Shown here: piece by piece, positions 26,174 to 35,416 of the stretch
Layout of the letters: the number at the start of each line of letters is the position of its first letter
How positions within the stretch are numbered: position 1 is the first letter of the stretch
From: Neobacillus niacini
GTDB taxonomy: Bacteria > Bacillota > Bacilli > Bacillales > Cytobacillaceae
Length of the DNA stretch: 51,943 nucleotides
Assembly (NCBI RefSeq): GCF_000759675.1
Contig: NZ_BAWM01000041.1
Coordinates: 1-51,943 of the forward strand
Direction of reading: 5' to 3'
Notes under the pieces: model-generated
Database searches by the model: none
The model's input: only the letters and a program-made list of their open reading frames with translations
Told to the model about the DNA's origin: nothing
Position numbers and translations under genes: made by a program

Positions 26174-26443
26174 ATGAACGATTACCATGAAAGATTAGCA
26201 AAGCTTCTGTTAGAAAAAAACGAATTACTATCCTATAATCAAGCACGAACATGGGTTGAATTAATGTGGGAGGATTTTGAAACGACCGCTGCAAAGGCAG
26301 GAAGAGATTACCTAGGAAGCGAAATGACAGAAAGAATTGTAAGACAATGGATTGAAAATTATGGCGGGCGACTCCATGACTTTGTTGCTAAAAATCCAAA
26401 ATATAAAGATTTTCTAAGTCAAGACAAGAAAACACTTAGCTAG
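26174..26443 (+). CDS. yfhJ: YfhJ (WVELL) family protein
   Basis: An 89-residue helical protein with the family signature near residue 27 (ARTWVELMWEDFE) and a C-terminal GGRLHDFVAKNPKYKDFL. In B. subtilis yfhJ follows yfhH as here. Function unknown. GAGGTG lies 8 nt before the ATG. A terminator starts 2 nt after the stop. Confidence 0.85.
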   Translation: MNDYHERLAKLLLEKNELLSYNQARTWVELMWEDFETTAAKAGRDYLGSEMTERIVRQWIENYGGRLHDFVAKNPKYKDFLSQDKKTLS

Positions 26444-26444
26444 T

Positions 26445-26478
26445 GACCGCAATTTCTAAATTGTGGTCTTTTTTTTTG
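26445..26478 (+). terminator. yfhJ terminator
   Basis: GACCGCAA (26445-26452) pairs with TTGTGGTC (26461-26468), followed by a run of nine T residues after the stem. Confidence 0.85.
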
Positions 26479-26482
26479 AATT

Positions 26483-26587
26483 TGTAGATATAATTAGAAA
26501 ATGTGTAGATATCTTGAGTATTTGTGTAGATATCTCTAAAATGTTTGTAGATATCCCAAGAAGTTGTGTAGATAAATTATAAAAAAT
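26483..26587. repeat. five-copy tandem array, exact 21-bp period
   Basis: TGTAGATA occurs at 26483, 26504, 26525, 26546 and 26567, always 21 bp apart; the middle copies extend to TGTAGATATC. Positions 9-21 of the unit vary while TGTAGATA is invariant, so the motif is conserved against a drifting spacer. It lies between the yfhJ terminator and the yfhP terminator of the convergent gene, so it is not an ordinary promoter region. It could be a phased protein-binding array or a young minisatellite. Confidence 0.9.
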
Positions 26588-26596
26588 AACAAAAAG

Positions 26597-26622
26597 AAGC
26601 GAAATCGACTATGATTTCGCTT
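26597..26622 (-). terminator. yfhP terminator
   Basis: AAGCGAAATC (26597-26606) pairs with GATTTCGCTT (26613-26622). On the minus strand it is followed by a T-rich tract and lies 22 nt after the yfhP stop. Confidence 0.8.
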
Positions 26623-26643
26623 TTAATAGCTAAAAATTTGGAT

Positions 26644-27624
26644 TCAACTTGGAATAATACTTAGCTTTTTCCGTAATTTCTTTTCACTGAACACCCAGCC
26701 GGTATATGAACTGATTGGATTTAACTCAAGATCTAACTGTACCACCGCAACGAACGGATAATGCCCATTGCTTCGATACCGCAGGTCAATAAATCTAACC
26801 TCGAAATAGTCATCATACTCATCTAATTCCCAACGATAAACAGGTGAAAAAGAAAGAAATGCAGCAAGGTTTTTATCCTTTTTGGCAGCTTCGAGTACAG
26901 GTGTATTTGGGACAGGTACCCGTTTAAAACGATCTAATATTTCAACATTTGTCCCCTCAGCCTTGCCTACAAAGAACTCTTCATTGTTCATAGCTGCGAT
27001 TCTCCATAGATGGAACTTCATGGTTGGTGCAATAATGATATCTGTAGCATCCGGAATCAGTTTTTTAACCTCAGTCCGTACTTTACCTTGAGCATAAAAC
27101 CGAAGGAGATAATATCCAATTAAGACCACAAACATCGACAAAAAAGTATAGCCAGGATCTGCCCCAAAAATCCAAATAACAATTGCTACAATATGAATTC
27201 CAAAGATGATAGGATCAAAGGTGTTTATTACCCCGAGCGCCACCCATTTTGTGGTAAAAGGTCTAAGGGCCTGAGTACCATATGCGTTAAAAATGTCAAC
27301 AAATACGTGGATGAATACCGCTGCAAATGTCCATCCCCAAAGGTGGAAAAGATTTGCACCAGGAAAAAAAGGATAAATCACCGCTAAAAGTAAAAGTGGC
27401 CATAAAATCACAGCGGGTATGGAATGGGTAACACCGCGATGATTACGAATATAGATGGCATTATTTCTTAACTTTAAAACGGTATCGATATCAGGTATTT
27501 GTGAGCCTGCAATCGTCGCAATTAATACACTTGTTGCTGTTACAGAGCTGCTAGCTACTACAGGGTCAAGAGTCGCAAGACCGCCAAGGGCAATTCCCAT
27601 TACAACATGAGTTCCAGTATCCAA
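26644..27624 (-). CDS. yfhP: YfhP-like membrane-bound metal-dependent hydrolase
   Basis: A 326-residue protein of the YdjM/DUF457 family. The N-terminal half holds MDTGTHVVMGIALG, SQIPDIDTVLKL and NHRGVTHSIPAVI, giving histidine and aspartate metal ligands, with four or five membrane helices to about residue 175. The C-terminal half is a soluble domain with YRWELDEYDDYFEVRFIDLR. Substrate unknown; B. subtilis YfhP lies at the same relative position before mutY. Confidence 0.85.
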   Translation of the reverse strand: MDTGTHVVMGIALGGLATLDPVVASSSVTATSVLIATIAGSQIPDIDTVLKLRNNAIYIRNHRGVTHSIPAVILWPLLLLAVIYPFFPGANLFHLWGWTFAAVFIHVFVDIFNAYGTQALRPFTTKWVALGVINTFDPIIFGIHIVAIVIWIFGADPGYTFLSMFVVLIGYYLLRFYAQGKVRTEVKKLIPDATDIIIAPTMKFHLWRIAAMNNEEFFVGKAEGTNVEILDRFKRVPVPNTPVLEAAKKDKNLAAFLSFSPVYRWELDEYDDYFEVRFIDLRYRSNGHYPFVAVVQLDLELNPISSYTGWVFSEKKLRKKLSIIPS

Positions 27625-27745
27625 AAGGAAAAATCCTCCTTTAATAAGTTCTTGTATAAAACACCAAATTGGCTTATCGTTAAAAAATGCATATTATTAT
27701 ATTCCCTTAATTCGTTTTGTTTAACAGGCTGGAGGCATTTTAGTA

Positions 27746-28840
27746 ATGGAAAATGAGTTGAAAAATATAGAAAAAATCTCGATAAAAAAATTTCAAGAAG
27801 ATTTAATCTCCTGGTTTGAAGCAGAACAACGCGAGTTACCATGGAGAAAAGACCAGGACCCCTATAAAGTATGGGTTTCAGAAATCATGCTGCAGCAAAC
27901 AAGAGTAGATACAGTTATCCCTTATTTTAATCGATTTATCGAATGGTTTCCAACAATAGAAGACCTTGCAAACGCAAATGAAGATAAAGTTCTAAAAGCA
28001 TGGGAAGGACTAGGTTATTATTCGCGAGTAAGAAATTTACATTCAGCTGTAAAGGAAGTAAATGAGAAATACGACGGTCAGGTTCCAAATACACCAAAAG
28101 AAATTTCAAACCTTAAGGGGGTTGGTCCCTATACAGCTGGCGCAATCTTAAGTATTGCCTATGGAATACCTGAACCTGCAGTGGATGGTAACGTGATGAG
28201 GGTTTTATCCAGAATCCTATCGATTTGGGAGGATATAGCAAAGCCATCTACTAGGAAGGTGTTTGAAAACGCTGTTAGACAGATTATCTCCCATGATAAG
28301 CCCTCCTCATTTAATCAGGCTTTAATGGAGCTCGGTGCATTAATCTGCACCCCTACATCCCCTTCATGTCTACTCTGTCCAGTTCGGGAGCATTGCAAAG
28401 CGTTTCATGAGGGAGTAGAGTCAGAGCTTCCAATTAAAACGAAAAAGAACTCACAAAGAAGTGTTGAACTAGCAGCAATTATTGTGAAAGACGAAAATGG
28501 AAAAATATTGATTCATAAACGTCCTGCAAGTGGGCTGCTAGCAAATTTATGGGAGTTTCCAAATGTTGAAATTCATCACCCGTTTGTGATGGAACGTGCC
28601 CAAATAGCAGACCTATTCACAGAATCATTTGAATTGAATATTAAGCTAGAAAAGAATATTGGTCAAATCGAACACATTTTTTCCCACTTAGTCTGGAATA
28701 TTCGCGTATATACAGGCACAATAAGCCCGGGATTTTCAGAAAATAATGAATGGAAATTTATCACCCTAGATGAAATAGAAGGATATGCATTTCCAGTTTC
28801 TTTTCATAAAATGCTAAAGCTATATAAAGAGTGTAGTTAA
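27746..28840 (+). CDS. mutY: A/G-specific adenine glycosylase
   Basis: MutY removes adenine opposite 8-oxoguanine. The 364-residue protein has the catalytic Glu in [11 protein letters not shown], the helix-hairpin-helix [12 protein letters not shown], the catalytic Asp in VDGNVMRVL, the [4Fe-4S] ligands C-x6-C-x2-C-x5-C in the [17 protein letters not shown] segment, and a C-terminal NUDIX-like domain that reads 8-oxoG. GGAGG lies 10 nt upstream of ATG 27746. Confidence 0.95.
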   Translation: MENELKNIEKISIKKFQEDLISWFEAEQRELPWRKDQDPYKVWVSEIMLQQTRVDTVIPYFNRFIEWFPTIEDLANANEDKVLKAWEGLGYYSRVRNLHSAVKEVNEKYDGQVPNTPKEISNLKGVGPYTAGAILSIAYGIPEPAVDGNVMRVLSRILSIWEDIAKPSTRKVFENAVRQIISHDKPSSFNQALMELGALICTPTSPSCLLCPVREHCKAFHEGVESELPIKTKKNSQRSVELAAIIVKDENGKILIHKRPASGLLANLWEFPNVEIHHPFVMERAQIADLFTESFELNIKLEKNIGQIEHIFSHLVWNIRVYTGTISPGFSENNEWKFITLDEIEGYAFPVSFHKMLKLYKECS

Positions 28841-28868
28841 AAAAGAACGCCATGTAAGGCGTTCTTTT
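28841..28868. terminator. terminator between mutY and yfhS
   Basis: AAAAGAACGCC (28841-28851) pairs with GGCGTTCTTTT (28858-28868); A- and T-rich flanks let it act in both directions between two convergent genes. Confidence 0.85.
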
Positions 28869-28871
28869 GCA

Positions 28872-29096
28872 TTAATCATAACCAACTTCGGTTCCATGTG
28901 TATAATCTGCTTCCTGGCGCTTTATCCCGCCTCGATTTTCAATTTCTTCAATGATTTCACGATGAATGGTTACGCCTTCACTATTTAAGTAGGGTGCTAT
29001 TTGCTGTAATGAGTGGTGAAAGAAGGCTAGTTCGCTTTCCCTCCATTCGGCTTTAGAGACCATAGAAAGTTCTGTCATATCCCGTCCTACATACAT
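28872..29096 (-). CDS. yfhS: YfhS-like small protein
   Basis: A 74-residue protein starting MYVGRDMTELSMVSKAEWRE with a helical core (ELAFFHHSLQQIAPYLNSEG) and IHREIIEEIENRGG. Length and its place between mutY and fabL match B. subtilis YfhS. Function unknown. Confidence 0.7.
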   Translation of the reverse strand: MYVGRDMTELSMVSKAEWRESELAFFHHSLQQIAPYLNSEGVTIHREIIEEIENRGGIKRQEADYTHGTEVGYD

Positions 29097-29191
29097 AATC
29101 TTCTTCCTTTCTCATTTAATAGCCTTAGGTTTTGTAATCCATTGTCATCTATGCATTAAAACGCTAAAATGAATACAAAACATGTTTATGA

Positions 29192-29956
<765 letters not shown>

Positions 29957-29988
29957 GCAGATATTTTAAAATCATTTTTTTGGATAAT

Positions 29989-30021
29989 CTCCACGAAAGG
30001 GGACATATTAATTTCGTGGAG
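29989..30021 (+). promoter_or_regulatory. 5' hairpin overlapping the sspE ribosome site
   Basis: CTCCACGAAA (29989-29998) is perfectly complementary to TTTCGTGGAG (30012-30021), so the right arm takes up most of the sspE Shine-Dalgarno GGAGG (30018-30022). There is no T-run, so it is not a terminator. It could lower translation or stabilise the spore mRNA. Confidence 0.55.
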
Positions 30022-30030
30022 GTGATTACA

Positions 30031-30252
30031 ATGGCAAACAATCAACAACCAAACAAAACTTCTGCTGGAACTAACATCCAAGAAGTAAGACAACAAAACG
30101 CTCAATCTTCAGGTGCAGGTGCAGCTGGAGCAGCTGGCCAATTCGGAACTGAATTTGCTAGCGAAACTAATGCTGCAGAAGTGAAAAAGCAAAATCAGCA
30201 ATCTCAAGCTAATAAAAACCAAGGCGGTTCTGGCCAATTTGGTCAAAGCTAA
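30031..30252 (+). CDS. sspE: gamma-type small acid-soluble spore protein
   Basis: The 73-residue Q/N/A/G-rich protein carries the gamma-SASP repeat: TEFASETNAAEVKKQNQQSQ, preceded by AGAAGAAGQFG and closed by SGQFGQS. These proteins are amino-acid stores in the spore core degraded by Gpr; the Gpr-type site lies in TEFASET. It is about ten residues shorter than B. subtilis SspE. GTGGAGGTGATT before ATG 30031 sets the start; an upstream ATG at 29980 lies within the regulatory hairpin region. Confidence 0.92.
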   Translation: MANNQQPNKTSAGTNIQEVRQQNAQSSGAGAAGAAGQFGTEFASETNAAEVKKQNQQSQANKNQGGSGQFGQS

Positions 30253-30266
30253 AAGAAATCGTAAGC

Positions 30267-30303
30267 AGAAGGCACTCTTATTCGTAAAGAGTGCCTTCTT
30301 TAT
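30267..30303 (+). terminator. sspE terminator
   Basis: AGAAGGCACTCTT (30267-30279) pairs perfectly with AAGAGTGCCTTCT (30287-30299), followed by T residues. Confidence 0.9.
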
Positions 30304-30416
30304 GTTTAAGGACAAAATACGACAAAACTTTTTCTCAGTCTACATAAGTAGTCAAAGGATAAATCTGTTTATTAAAGAATACATATTTAGAAAGAAAAAA
30401 TAAGGCGGTGTGGTAA

Positions 30417-30674
30417 ATGGATCATTTTAACCGTTTAGTATCTGAGCAGATGATGACAATGGAAAAATTACTATACCTTCAAGGAGAGCTTGAACGTTGT
30501 CAAGAAATTGAAGAACAACTACAGACTTTGCAGAATGAAACTGAGTTAGAGAGTGTCCAATTTGATATCAATCAAATGAAAAAAGAGTTAAAAGAAATTC
30601 AGGGAATATTTGAAAAACAAACAGAAGAAGTGATTCAATCCTATCGTGAAACTAACTTAGAGCCTTCAAGATAG
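30417..30674 (+). CDS. ygaB: YgaB family protein
   Basis: An 85-residue, almost wholly helical coiled-coil protein (heptads through LLYLQGELERCQEIEEQLQT and VQFDINQMKKELKEIQG), matching YgaB, which follows sspE in B. subtilis. Function unknown. A GGCGGTG lies before the ATG. Confidence 0.85.
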   Translation: MDHFNRLVSEQMMTMEKLLYLQGELERCQEIEEQLQTLQNETELESVQFDINQMKKELKEIQGIFEKQTEEVIQSYRETNLEPSR

Positions 30675-30716
30675 GTCGAAAATCAAAAAAAGGTTGGAAA
30701 ATATGCAATTTTTTTC

Positions 30717-30748
30717 AAAGAGTCATTGAAATCAATGGCTCTTTTGTT
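30717..30748 (+). terminator. ygaB terminator
   Basis: AAAGAGTCATTG (30717-30728) pairs with CAATGGCTCTTT (30732-30743) with one G-U pair, then TTGTTTT. Confidence 0.75.
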
Positions 30749-30867
30749 TTAAATTCTGTATTCAACCGTTATAATAATAAGAAATAGTAAATAACTTTGT
30801 TACCATTTGTCGTTTTATTGCAGGAGGATCGGTTACAAAGCTTTTAGGAAGGAAGAAGGGGAGAATC

Positions 30868-31398
30868 ATGGGCGTACCCATCGAAGGTGAACCAATACAA
30901 ATACATAGCTATAAACACAATGGGCACATCCATCGCGTCTGGGAAGAAACGACCGTTTTAAAGGGATCTCAAAATTTAGTGATTGGCGGGAATGATCGCA
31001 CAATTGTAACGGAATCAGATGGAAGAACATGGATTACAAGGGAACCAGCTATTTGTTATTTTCATTCACAGTACTGGTTTAATATTATTGGAATGATTCG
31101 TGAAGATGGTATTTACTACTATTGTAATCTCAGCTCACCATTTATCTTTGATGGTGAAGCAGTTAAATATATTGATTATGACCTTGATATCAAGGTATTC
31201 CCTGATATGACGTTTAATTTGTTAGATGAAGATGAATATGAACGCCACCGTCGTGAGATGAAATATCCCGAAGTTATTGACCAAATCCTGAAAAGAAATG
31301 TTGATAAGCTTATTCACTGGATTCGGCAGCGTAAAGGACCATTTGCGCCAGATTTTATTGATATCTGGTATGAGCGTTATTTAACTTACAGACGTTAA
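30868..31398 (+). CDS. ygaC: YgaC/Ntdp-like nucleoside tri- and diphosphatase (DUF402)
   Basis: A 176-residue DUF402 protein: conserved residues include [10 protein letters not shown], the metal-site region [24 protein letters not shown] split around YYYCNLSSP, and [10 protein letters not shown]. Characterised relatives (Ntdp in staphylococci) hydrolyse nucleoside tri- and diphosphates with Mg2+; the exact role in Bacillus is unsettled. GGGGAG precedes ATG. The B. subtilis order ygaB-ygaC-ygaD is kept. Confidence 0.85.
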   Translation: MGVPIEGEPIQIHSYKHNGHIHRVWEETTVLKGSQNLVIGGNDRTIVTESDGRTWITREPAICYFHSQYWFNIIGMIREDGIYYYCNLSSPFIFDGEAVKYIDYDLDIKVFPDMTFNLLDEDEYERHRREMKYPEVIDQILKRNVDKLIHWIRQRKGPFAPDFIDIWYERYLTYRR

Positions 31399-31421
31399 TG
31401 GAAAATGTTTGAACGCCTAGG

Positions 31422-31473
31422 AAAGATGATGAAGGCTCCTACAACCGCCATGGTAGTTGCCTTCATCATCTTT
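31422..31473 (+). terminator. long hairpin between ygaC and ygaD
   Basis: A perfect 15-nt inverted repeat (31422-31436 with 31459-31473) encloses a smaller CTAC/GTAG stem. It lies just after ygaC and inside the frame that extends upstream of ygaD, which argues that ygaD does not start there. The T-run is short. Confidence 0.6.
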
Positions 31474-31539
31474 CCTGTGTTGTTGACTCAACAGGATTTT
31501 GTTTGTTATAAAGCAGTAAATCAAGGAAGAGGGGCTAAT

Positions 31540-33315
31540 TTGAGTAGTGTACGCAGATACCTTCAATTTGTAAAACCATATCGACTTCAAATTATTGGAA
31601 CAATCATTATTGGCGTAATAAAATTTGCCATTCCGCTTATGATACCAATGCTCATTAAGTATGTAGTTGATGATATTATTGGGGTAAATGGTCTAACTAA
31701 TGATGAGAAAGTAAATAAATTACTCATCATTATGGGTGTTATGATTGTTGTGTTTGTAGTATTAAGGCCGCCTATTGAGTATTATCGTCAATATTTTGCC
31801 CAATGGACTTCAAGTAAAATTTTGTATGATATACGGGATCGAATGTATACACATATTCAAAAACTAAGCTTTAAGTATTATGCCAATACACGATCAGGAG
31901 ACATTATTTCTCGTGTTATTAATGATGTTGAGCAAACGAAAACATTCGTCATTACGGGGTTAATGAATCTTTGGCTCGATATAGCAACAATTATTATTGC
32001 AATCGTAATTATGTTTTACATGAATGTCAGTCTTACTTTTGTTTCTATATTGCTATTTCCACTTTATGCTATTTCAATAAAGTACTTTTTTGGTAATCTT
32101 CGTAAACTCACTCGGTCACGCTCACAAGCACTTGCTGAGGTTCAAAGCTATTTACATGAACGTGTACAAGGAATGCCAGTTATTAAAAGCTTTGCAATAG
32201 AAGAGTTTGAACAAACACAATTTGATAAGCAAAATAAAAACTTTTTAGAAAAAGCTCTTGAGCATACAAGCTGGAATGCTAAGGCGTTTGCTGCAGTTAA
32301 TACTATAACAGATGTTGCACCCCTTCTTGTCATAGGCTACTCAGCTTACCTAGTTATTCAAGGAAGTTTAACACTAGGAACGATGATTGCGTTTTTTGCT
32401 TATATTGATAAATTGTACAATCCATTAAGAAGACTAGTAAATTCATCAACAACCCTCACTCAATCATTTGCCTCAATGGATAGGGTGTTTGAATTCTTAG
32501 ATGTTAAATACGATATTGTCGATTCCCCCAATGCTATTGTGTGCAAGGACGTGAAAGGGGACATTATCTTTGACAATGTTCAATTTACATACAATGAATC
32601 TGAAGAAATGATTTTGAAGAATATCAGCCTTAATGTGGAAAAAGGAGAAACTATCGCCCTAGTTGGGATGAGCGGAGGCGGCAAGTCGACACTTGTAAGT
32701 CTAATTCCTCGATTCTACGATGTATCGGAAGGGAAAATTCTTTTAGATGGTGTAGATATCCGCAATTTTAATGTTCAATCCTTACGAGACAAAATTGGCG
32801 TAGTTTTTCAAGACAATATCTTATTTAGTGAATCAGTAAAAAACAATATTTTATTAGGAAAACCAGGAGCATCAGATGAAGAGGTTTATCAGGCAGCAAA
32901 AGCGGCAAATGCGCATGATTTTATTATTAATCTTGCAAATGGTTATGATACAAAGGTTGGAGAAAGAGGAGTAAAGCTTTCAGGCGGGCAGAAACAAAGA
33001 GTGGCGATTGCTCGAGTATTTTTACGGAATCCTCCTATTTTGATCCTAGATGAAGCAACATCAGCCCTTGATTTAGAAAGTGAACACCTAATTCAGGAAG
33101 CACTTGAAAAGTTAGCAAAGGACCGGACAACGTTTATTGTGGCCCATCGATTATCAACCATCACCCATGCTGATCGAATTATATTAATCGAACATGGACA
33201 AATTGTCGAAATGGGCACACATAATGAATTAATGGGTAAACAAGGAAATTATTATAAATTATTTCAAGTGCAGCAGCTTGAGCATCATAAAGAAAAAAAT
33301 CCGCTGCAAGCATAG
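31540..33315 (+). CDS. ygaD: ABC transporter, fused permease and ATPase (YgaD-like)
   Basis: A half-transporter of about 591 residues: six membrane helices (about 15-315) and a C-terminal ATPase with Walker [10 protein letters not shown], signature LSGGQKQR, Walker [13 protein letters not shown] and the switch histidine in IVAHRLST. This exporter class works as homo- or heterodimers on lipids, peptides or drugs; substrate unknown. TTG 31540 with AGAGGGG 6 nt upstream fits the 580-residue B. subtilis YgaD; the open frame runs back to 31405 but through a hairpin. Confidence 0.88.
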   Translation: MSSVRRYLQFVKPYRLQIIGTIIIGVIKFAIPLMIPMLIKYVVDDIIGVNGLTNDEKVNKLLIIMGVMIVVFVVLRPPIEYYRQYFAQWTSSKILYDIRDRMYTHIQKLSFKYYANTRSGDIISRVINDVEQTKTFVITGLMNLWLDIATIIIAIVIMFYMNVSLTFVSILLFPLYAISIKYFFGNLRKLTRSRSQALAEVQSYLHERVQGMPVIKSFAIEEFEQTQFDKQNKNFLEKALEHTSWNAKAFAAVNTITDVAPLLVIGYSAYLVIQGSLTLGTMIAFFAYIDKLYNPLRRLVNSSTTLTQSFASMDRVFEFLDVKYDIVDSPNAIVCKDVKGDIIFDNVQFTYNESEEMILKNISLNVEKGETIALVGMSGGGKSTLVSLIPRFYDVSEGKILLDGVDIRNFNVQSLRDKIGVVFQDNILFSESVKNNILLGKPGASDEEVYQAAKAANAHDFIINLANGYDTKVGERGVKLSGGQKQRVAIARVFLRNPPILILDEATSALDLESEHLIQEALEKLAKDRTTFIVAHRLSTITHADRIILIEHGQIVEMGTHNELMGKQGNYYKLFQVQQLEHHKEKNPLQA

Positions 33316-33329
33316 AAATAAGCAACAAG

Positions 33330-33358
33330 AAATGACGTATGGCATACGTCATTTTTTT
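33330..33358 (+). terminator. ygaD terminator
   Basis: AAATGACGTAT (33330-33340) pairs with ATACGTCATTT (33344-33354) and is followed by T residues. Confidence 0.88.
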
Positions 33359-33390
33359 ATCGTTTAGGAAACTAAGGAAACTATAAAACC

Positions 33391-33446
33391 CCTAGACTTG
33401 TGGATAACTGTTCGGTAAAATTTCAAATAAAGTTGATGGGTCTAGG
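33391..33446. other. inverted repeat enclosing a DnaA-box-like 9-mer
   Basis: CCTAGAC (33391-33397) and GTCTAGG (33440-33446) flank TGTGGATAA (33399-33407), a perfect match to the reverse of the DnaA box TTATCCACA. A single box is not an origin. It could be a DnaA-titrating or gene-regulatory site, or chance. Confidence 0.4.
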
Positions 33447-33498
33447 ATGCGAAAGTGGACCAAATCCCGTTTTTGTTTGCTTTACTTGTAAAATTGGA

Positions 33499-34091
33499 AG
33501 ATGAGAGCACGTGAATTTCAAAAAGAAGAAGGAGCGGCCACTCATAAAGTAGATGAGAGCCCGTGAATAGCTAAAAGAAGGATGAGCGGTTACTCATAGG
33601 GTAGATGAGAGCCCGTGAATAGCTAAAAGAAGAAAGAGCGGTCACTCATAGGGTAGATGAGAGCCCGAAAATAGCTAAAAGAAGGAAGAGCGGTCACTCA
33701 TAGGGTAGATGAGAGCCTTGAATAGCTAAAAGAAGAAAGAGCGGTCACTCATAGGGTAGATGAGAGCCCGAAAATAGCTAAAAGAAGGAAGAGCGGTCAC
33801 TCATTCGGTAGATGAGAGCCCGTGAATAGCTAAAAGAAGGATGAGCGGTCACTCATAGGGTAGATGAGAGCCCGTGAATAGATAAAAGAAGAAAGGACGG
33901 TCACTCATAAGGTAGATGAGAGCCCGAAAATAGCTAAAAGAAGGAAGAGCGGTCACTCATAGGGTAGATGAGAGCCCGAAAATAGCTAAAAGAAGGAAGA
34001 GCGGTCACTCATTCGGTAGATGAGAGCCCATGAATAGCTAAAAGAAGGAAGAGCGGTCACTCAAAAGGTAGATGAAAGTCCATGAATAGCG
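33499..34091. repeat. 52-bp tandem array, 11 full copies plus a partial
   Basis: Copies start with AGATGAGAGC at 33499, 33551, 33603, 33655, 33707, 33758, 33810, 33862, 33914, 33966 and 34018, then a partial at 34070. Ten copies are exactly 52 bp; the one at 33707 is 51. Copies are strongly alike; variation is concentrated at CGTGAATAG versus CGAAAATAG and at CATAGGG versus CATTCGG. Junctions can form CTCAT-AGGGTAG-ATGAG. Period is not a multiple of 3 and no ORF spans it. It fills most of the 1.0-kb gap between ygaD and the GntR gene. Confidence 0.95.
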
Positions 34092-34234
34092 TTAGTGATT
34101 TAATTCTTTACCCACTTTTAAAATACTATTAGAAGTTCTTCTACTACTTTCCGCCTTTTAGTTGAAGAGGAAACTATATTCACTAACGTTCCCAATTTTC
34201 AGGAACGAGTAACCATACATAGTTATGAATAGGA

Positions 34235-34301
34235 TTGACAATCATAATGTATTAATCATATAATACACCTAAAGTGTATGAACCATTTAATACATACACT
34301 T
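34235..34301 (+). promoter_or_regulatory. promoter and YtrA-type operator of the ABC operon
   Basis: TTGACA (34235-34240) and TATAAT (34259-34264), 18 bp apart, form a strong promoter with start near 34271. The palindrome AAGTGTATG-N12-CATACACTT (34272-34301) covers the start region and contains AGTGTA and TACACT half-sites of the kind bound by YtrA-family GntR repressors. This suggests autorepression by the first gene product, relieved by envelope stress in known relatives. Confidence 0.8.
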
Positions 34302-34343
34302 AAGTAATGTAGTTACTTAAAAGGTCGTATAGGAGTTGTTTCG

Positions 34344-34724
34344 ATGAATGTAAATTTTAATAATCGTGATCCGGTCTATTTACAGATTGTTCGTTATTTC
34401 AAGGAAAAAATCGCAGTTGGTGAATTGATGCCTGGTGAGGAAATCCCATCGAGACGTGAGTTGGCAAATAGGATGAAAGTAAATCCTAATACCGCGCAAC
34501 GAGCGTATAAGGAAATGGAGGAACAGGGTTTGATTTATACGGAGAAGAATCATCCAAGTAAAATCACAACAGATAGGAAAACATTAGGTAAGGTGAGGGA
34601 TGAGCTGCTTGTTGAAGCAGTTGATATGTTTGTGACATCTGTTCGTTCTATTAATGTACCGGTCGAAGAGCTGCTTGACTTGGTTAGAGTAAAGTACACA
34701 GCTAACGATGATAAGGAGGCTTAA
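34344..34724 (+). CDS. GntR-family (YtrA subfamily) transcriptional regulator
   Basis: The 126-residue protein has the GntR winged helix at residues 8-75 (PVYLQIVRYFKEKIAVGEL, then PSRRELANRMKVNPNTAQRA) and only a short helical dimerisation tail, as in YtrA-type repressors. AGGAG lies 8 nt before the ATG. It heads an operon with an ABC ATPase and permease and probably represses it through the palindrome at 34272-34301. YtrA itself responds to cell-wall antibiotics; the signal here is unknown. Confidence 0.88.
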   Translation: MNVNFNNRDPVYLQIVRYFKEKIAVGELMPGEEIPSRRELANRMKVNPNTAQRAYKEMEEQGLIYTEKNHPSKITTDRKTLGKVRDELLVEAVDMFVTSVRSINVPVEELLDLVRVKYTANDDKEA

Positions 34725-34726
34725 AC

Positions 34727-35416
34727 ATGATAGAAGTAAAAGCTGTTGAAAAGAAATTCGGACGTAAGAAAATATTAAAAGGCGTATCTTTTACGGCGAA
34801 CAAGGGTGAAATCACTTGTTTAATTGGAATAAATGGGGTTGGGAAGACGACGATTTTAAATGCAATTATGGCGCTTACCCCAATTAATAAAGGTCAGATT
34901 TTAATAGACGGAAAACAGATAGATAAAAATACATTCGAAAAAATCACCTTTATCCCTGATGCCATTACGATGCTTCCACACATGACAATAGCAGAGGCGA
35001 TGGAGTTTATGAATGACTTTTATACTTGTTGGAATCAGAAACGTGCAACCGAATTACTAGGTTTTTTCAGATTAAATCCAAGCGACCGAATTGCTTCTTT
35101 ATCAAAAGGAAATACAGCAAAGGTTAATCTGTTACTTGGTTTAGCACTTGATGTAGATTATGTTTTAATGGATGAGCCGTTCTCGGGAATTGACATGTTC
35201 AGTCGTGAGGAAATTGCAAATGTATTCACAAGTCATTTGATTGAGAATCGCGGCGTAATCATTACGACACATGAAATAGGTGATATTGAACATTTAATAG
35301 ATAAGGTTGTCCTACTAGACGACGGAATGGTTACAAAGGAATTTAGCGCGGAAGAGGTACGTGAAAACGAAGGGAAGTCTGTCATTGATGTGATGAGAGA
35401 GGTGTATCAGAGATGA
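34727..35416 (+). CDS. ABC transporter ATP-binding protein
   Basis: The 229-residue ATPase has Walker A GINGVGKTT, a signature reading LSKGNTAKV, Walker B VDYVLMDEPFSG and the switch histidine in ITTHEIGDIEHL. The YtrB/CcmA-like class pairs with a separate permease. It starts 2 nt after the regulator with AGGAGG upstream and overlaps the permease start by 4 nt. Confidence 0.88.
   Translation: MIEVKAVEKKFGRKKILKGVSFTANKGEITCLIGINGVGKTTILNAIMALTPINKGQILIDGKQIDKNTFEKITFIPDAITMLPHMTIAEAMEFMNDFYTCWNQKRATELLGFFRLNPSDRIASLSKGNTAKVNLLLGLALDVDYVLMDEPFSGIDMFSREEIANVFTSHLIENRGVIITTHEIGDIEHLIDKVVLLDDGMVTKEFSAEEVRENEGKSVIDVMREVYQR

Noticed and set aside
31405..31539. Upstream 45-codon extension of ygaD
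   Set aside because: It is translated across a perfect 15-bp hairpin, has no good ribosome site and makes the protein longer than relatives; TTG 31540 is better placed.
33391..33446. Replication origin
   Set aside because: Only one DnaA box is present, with no AT-rich unwinding element and no dnaA/dnaN nearby.
33499..34091. CRISPR array
   Set aside because: Units are contiguous and nearly identical over the whole 52 bp; there are no unique spacers and no cas genes nearby.
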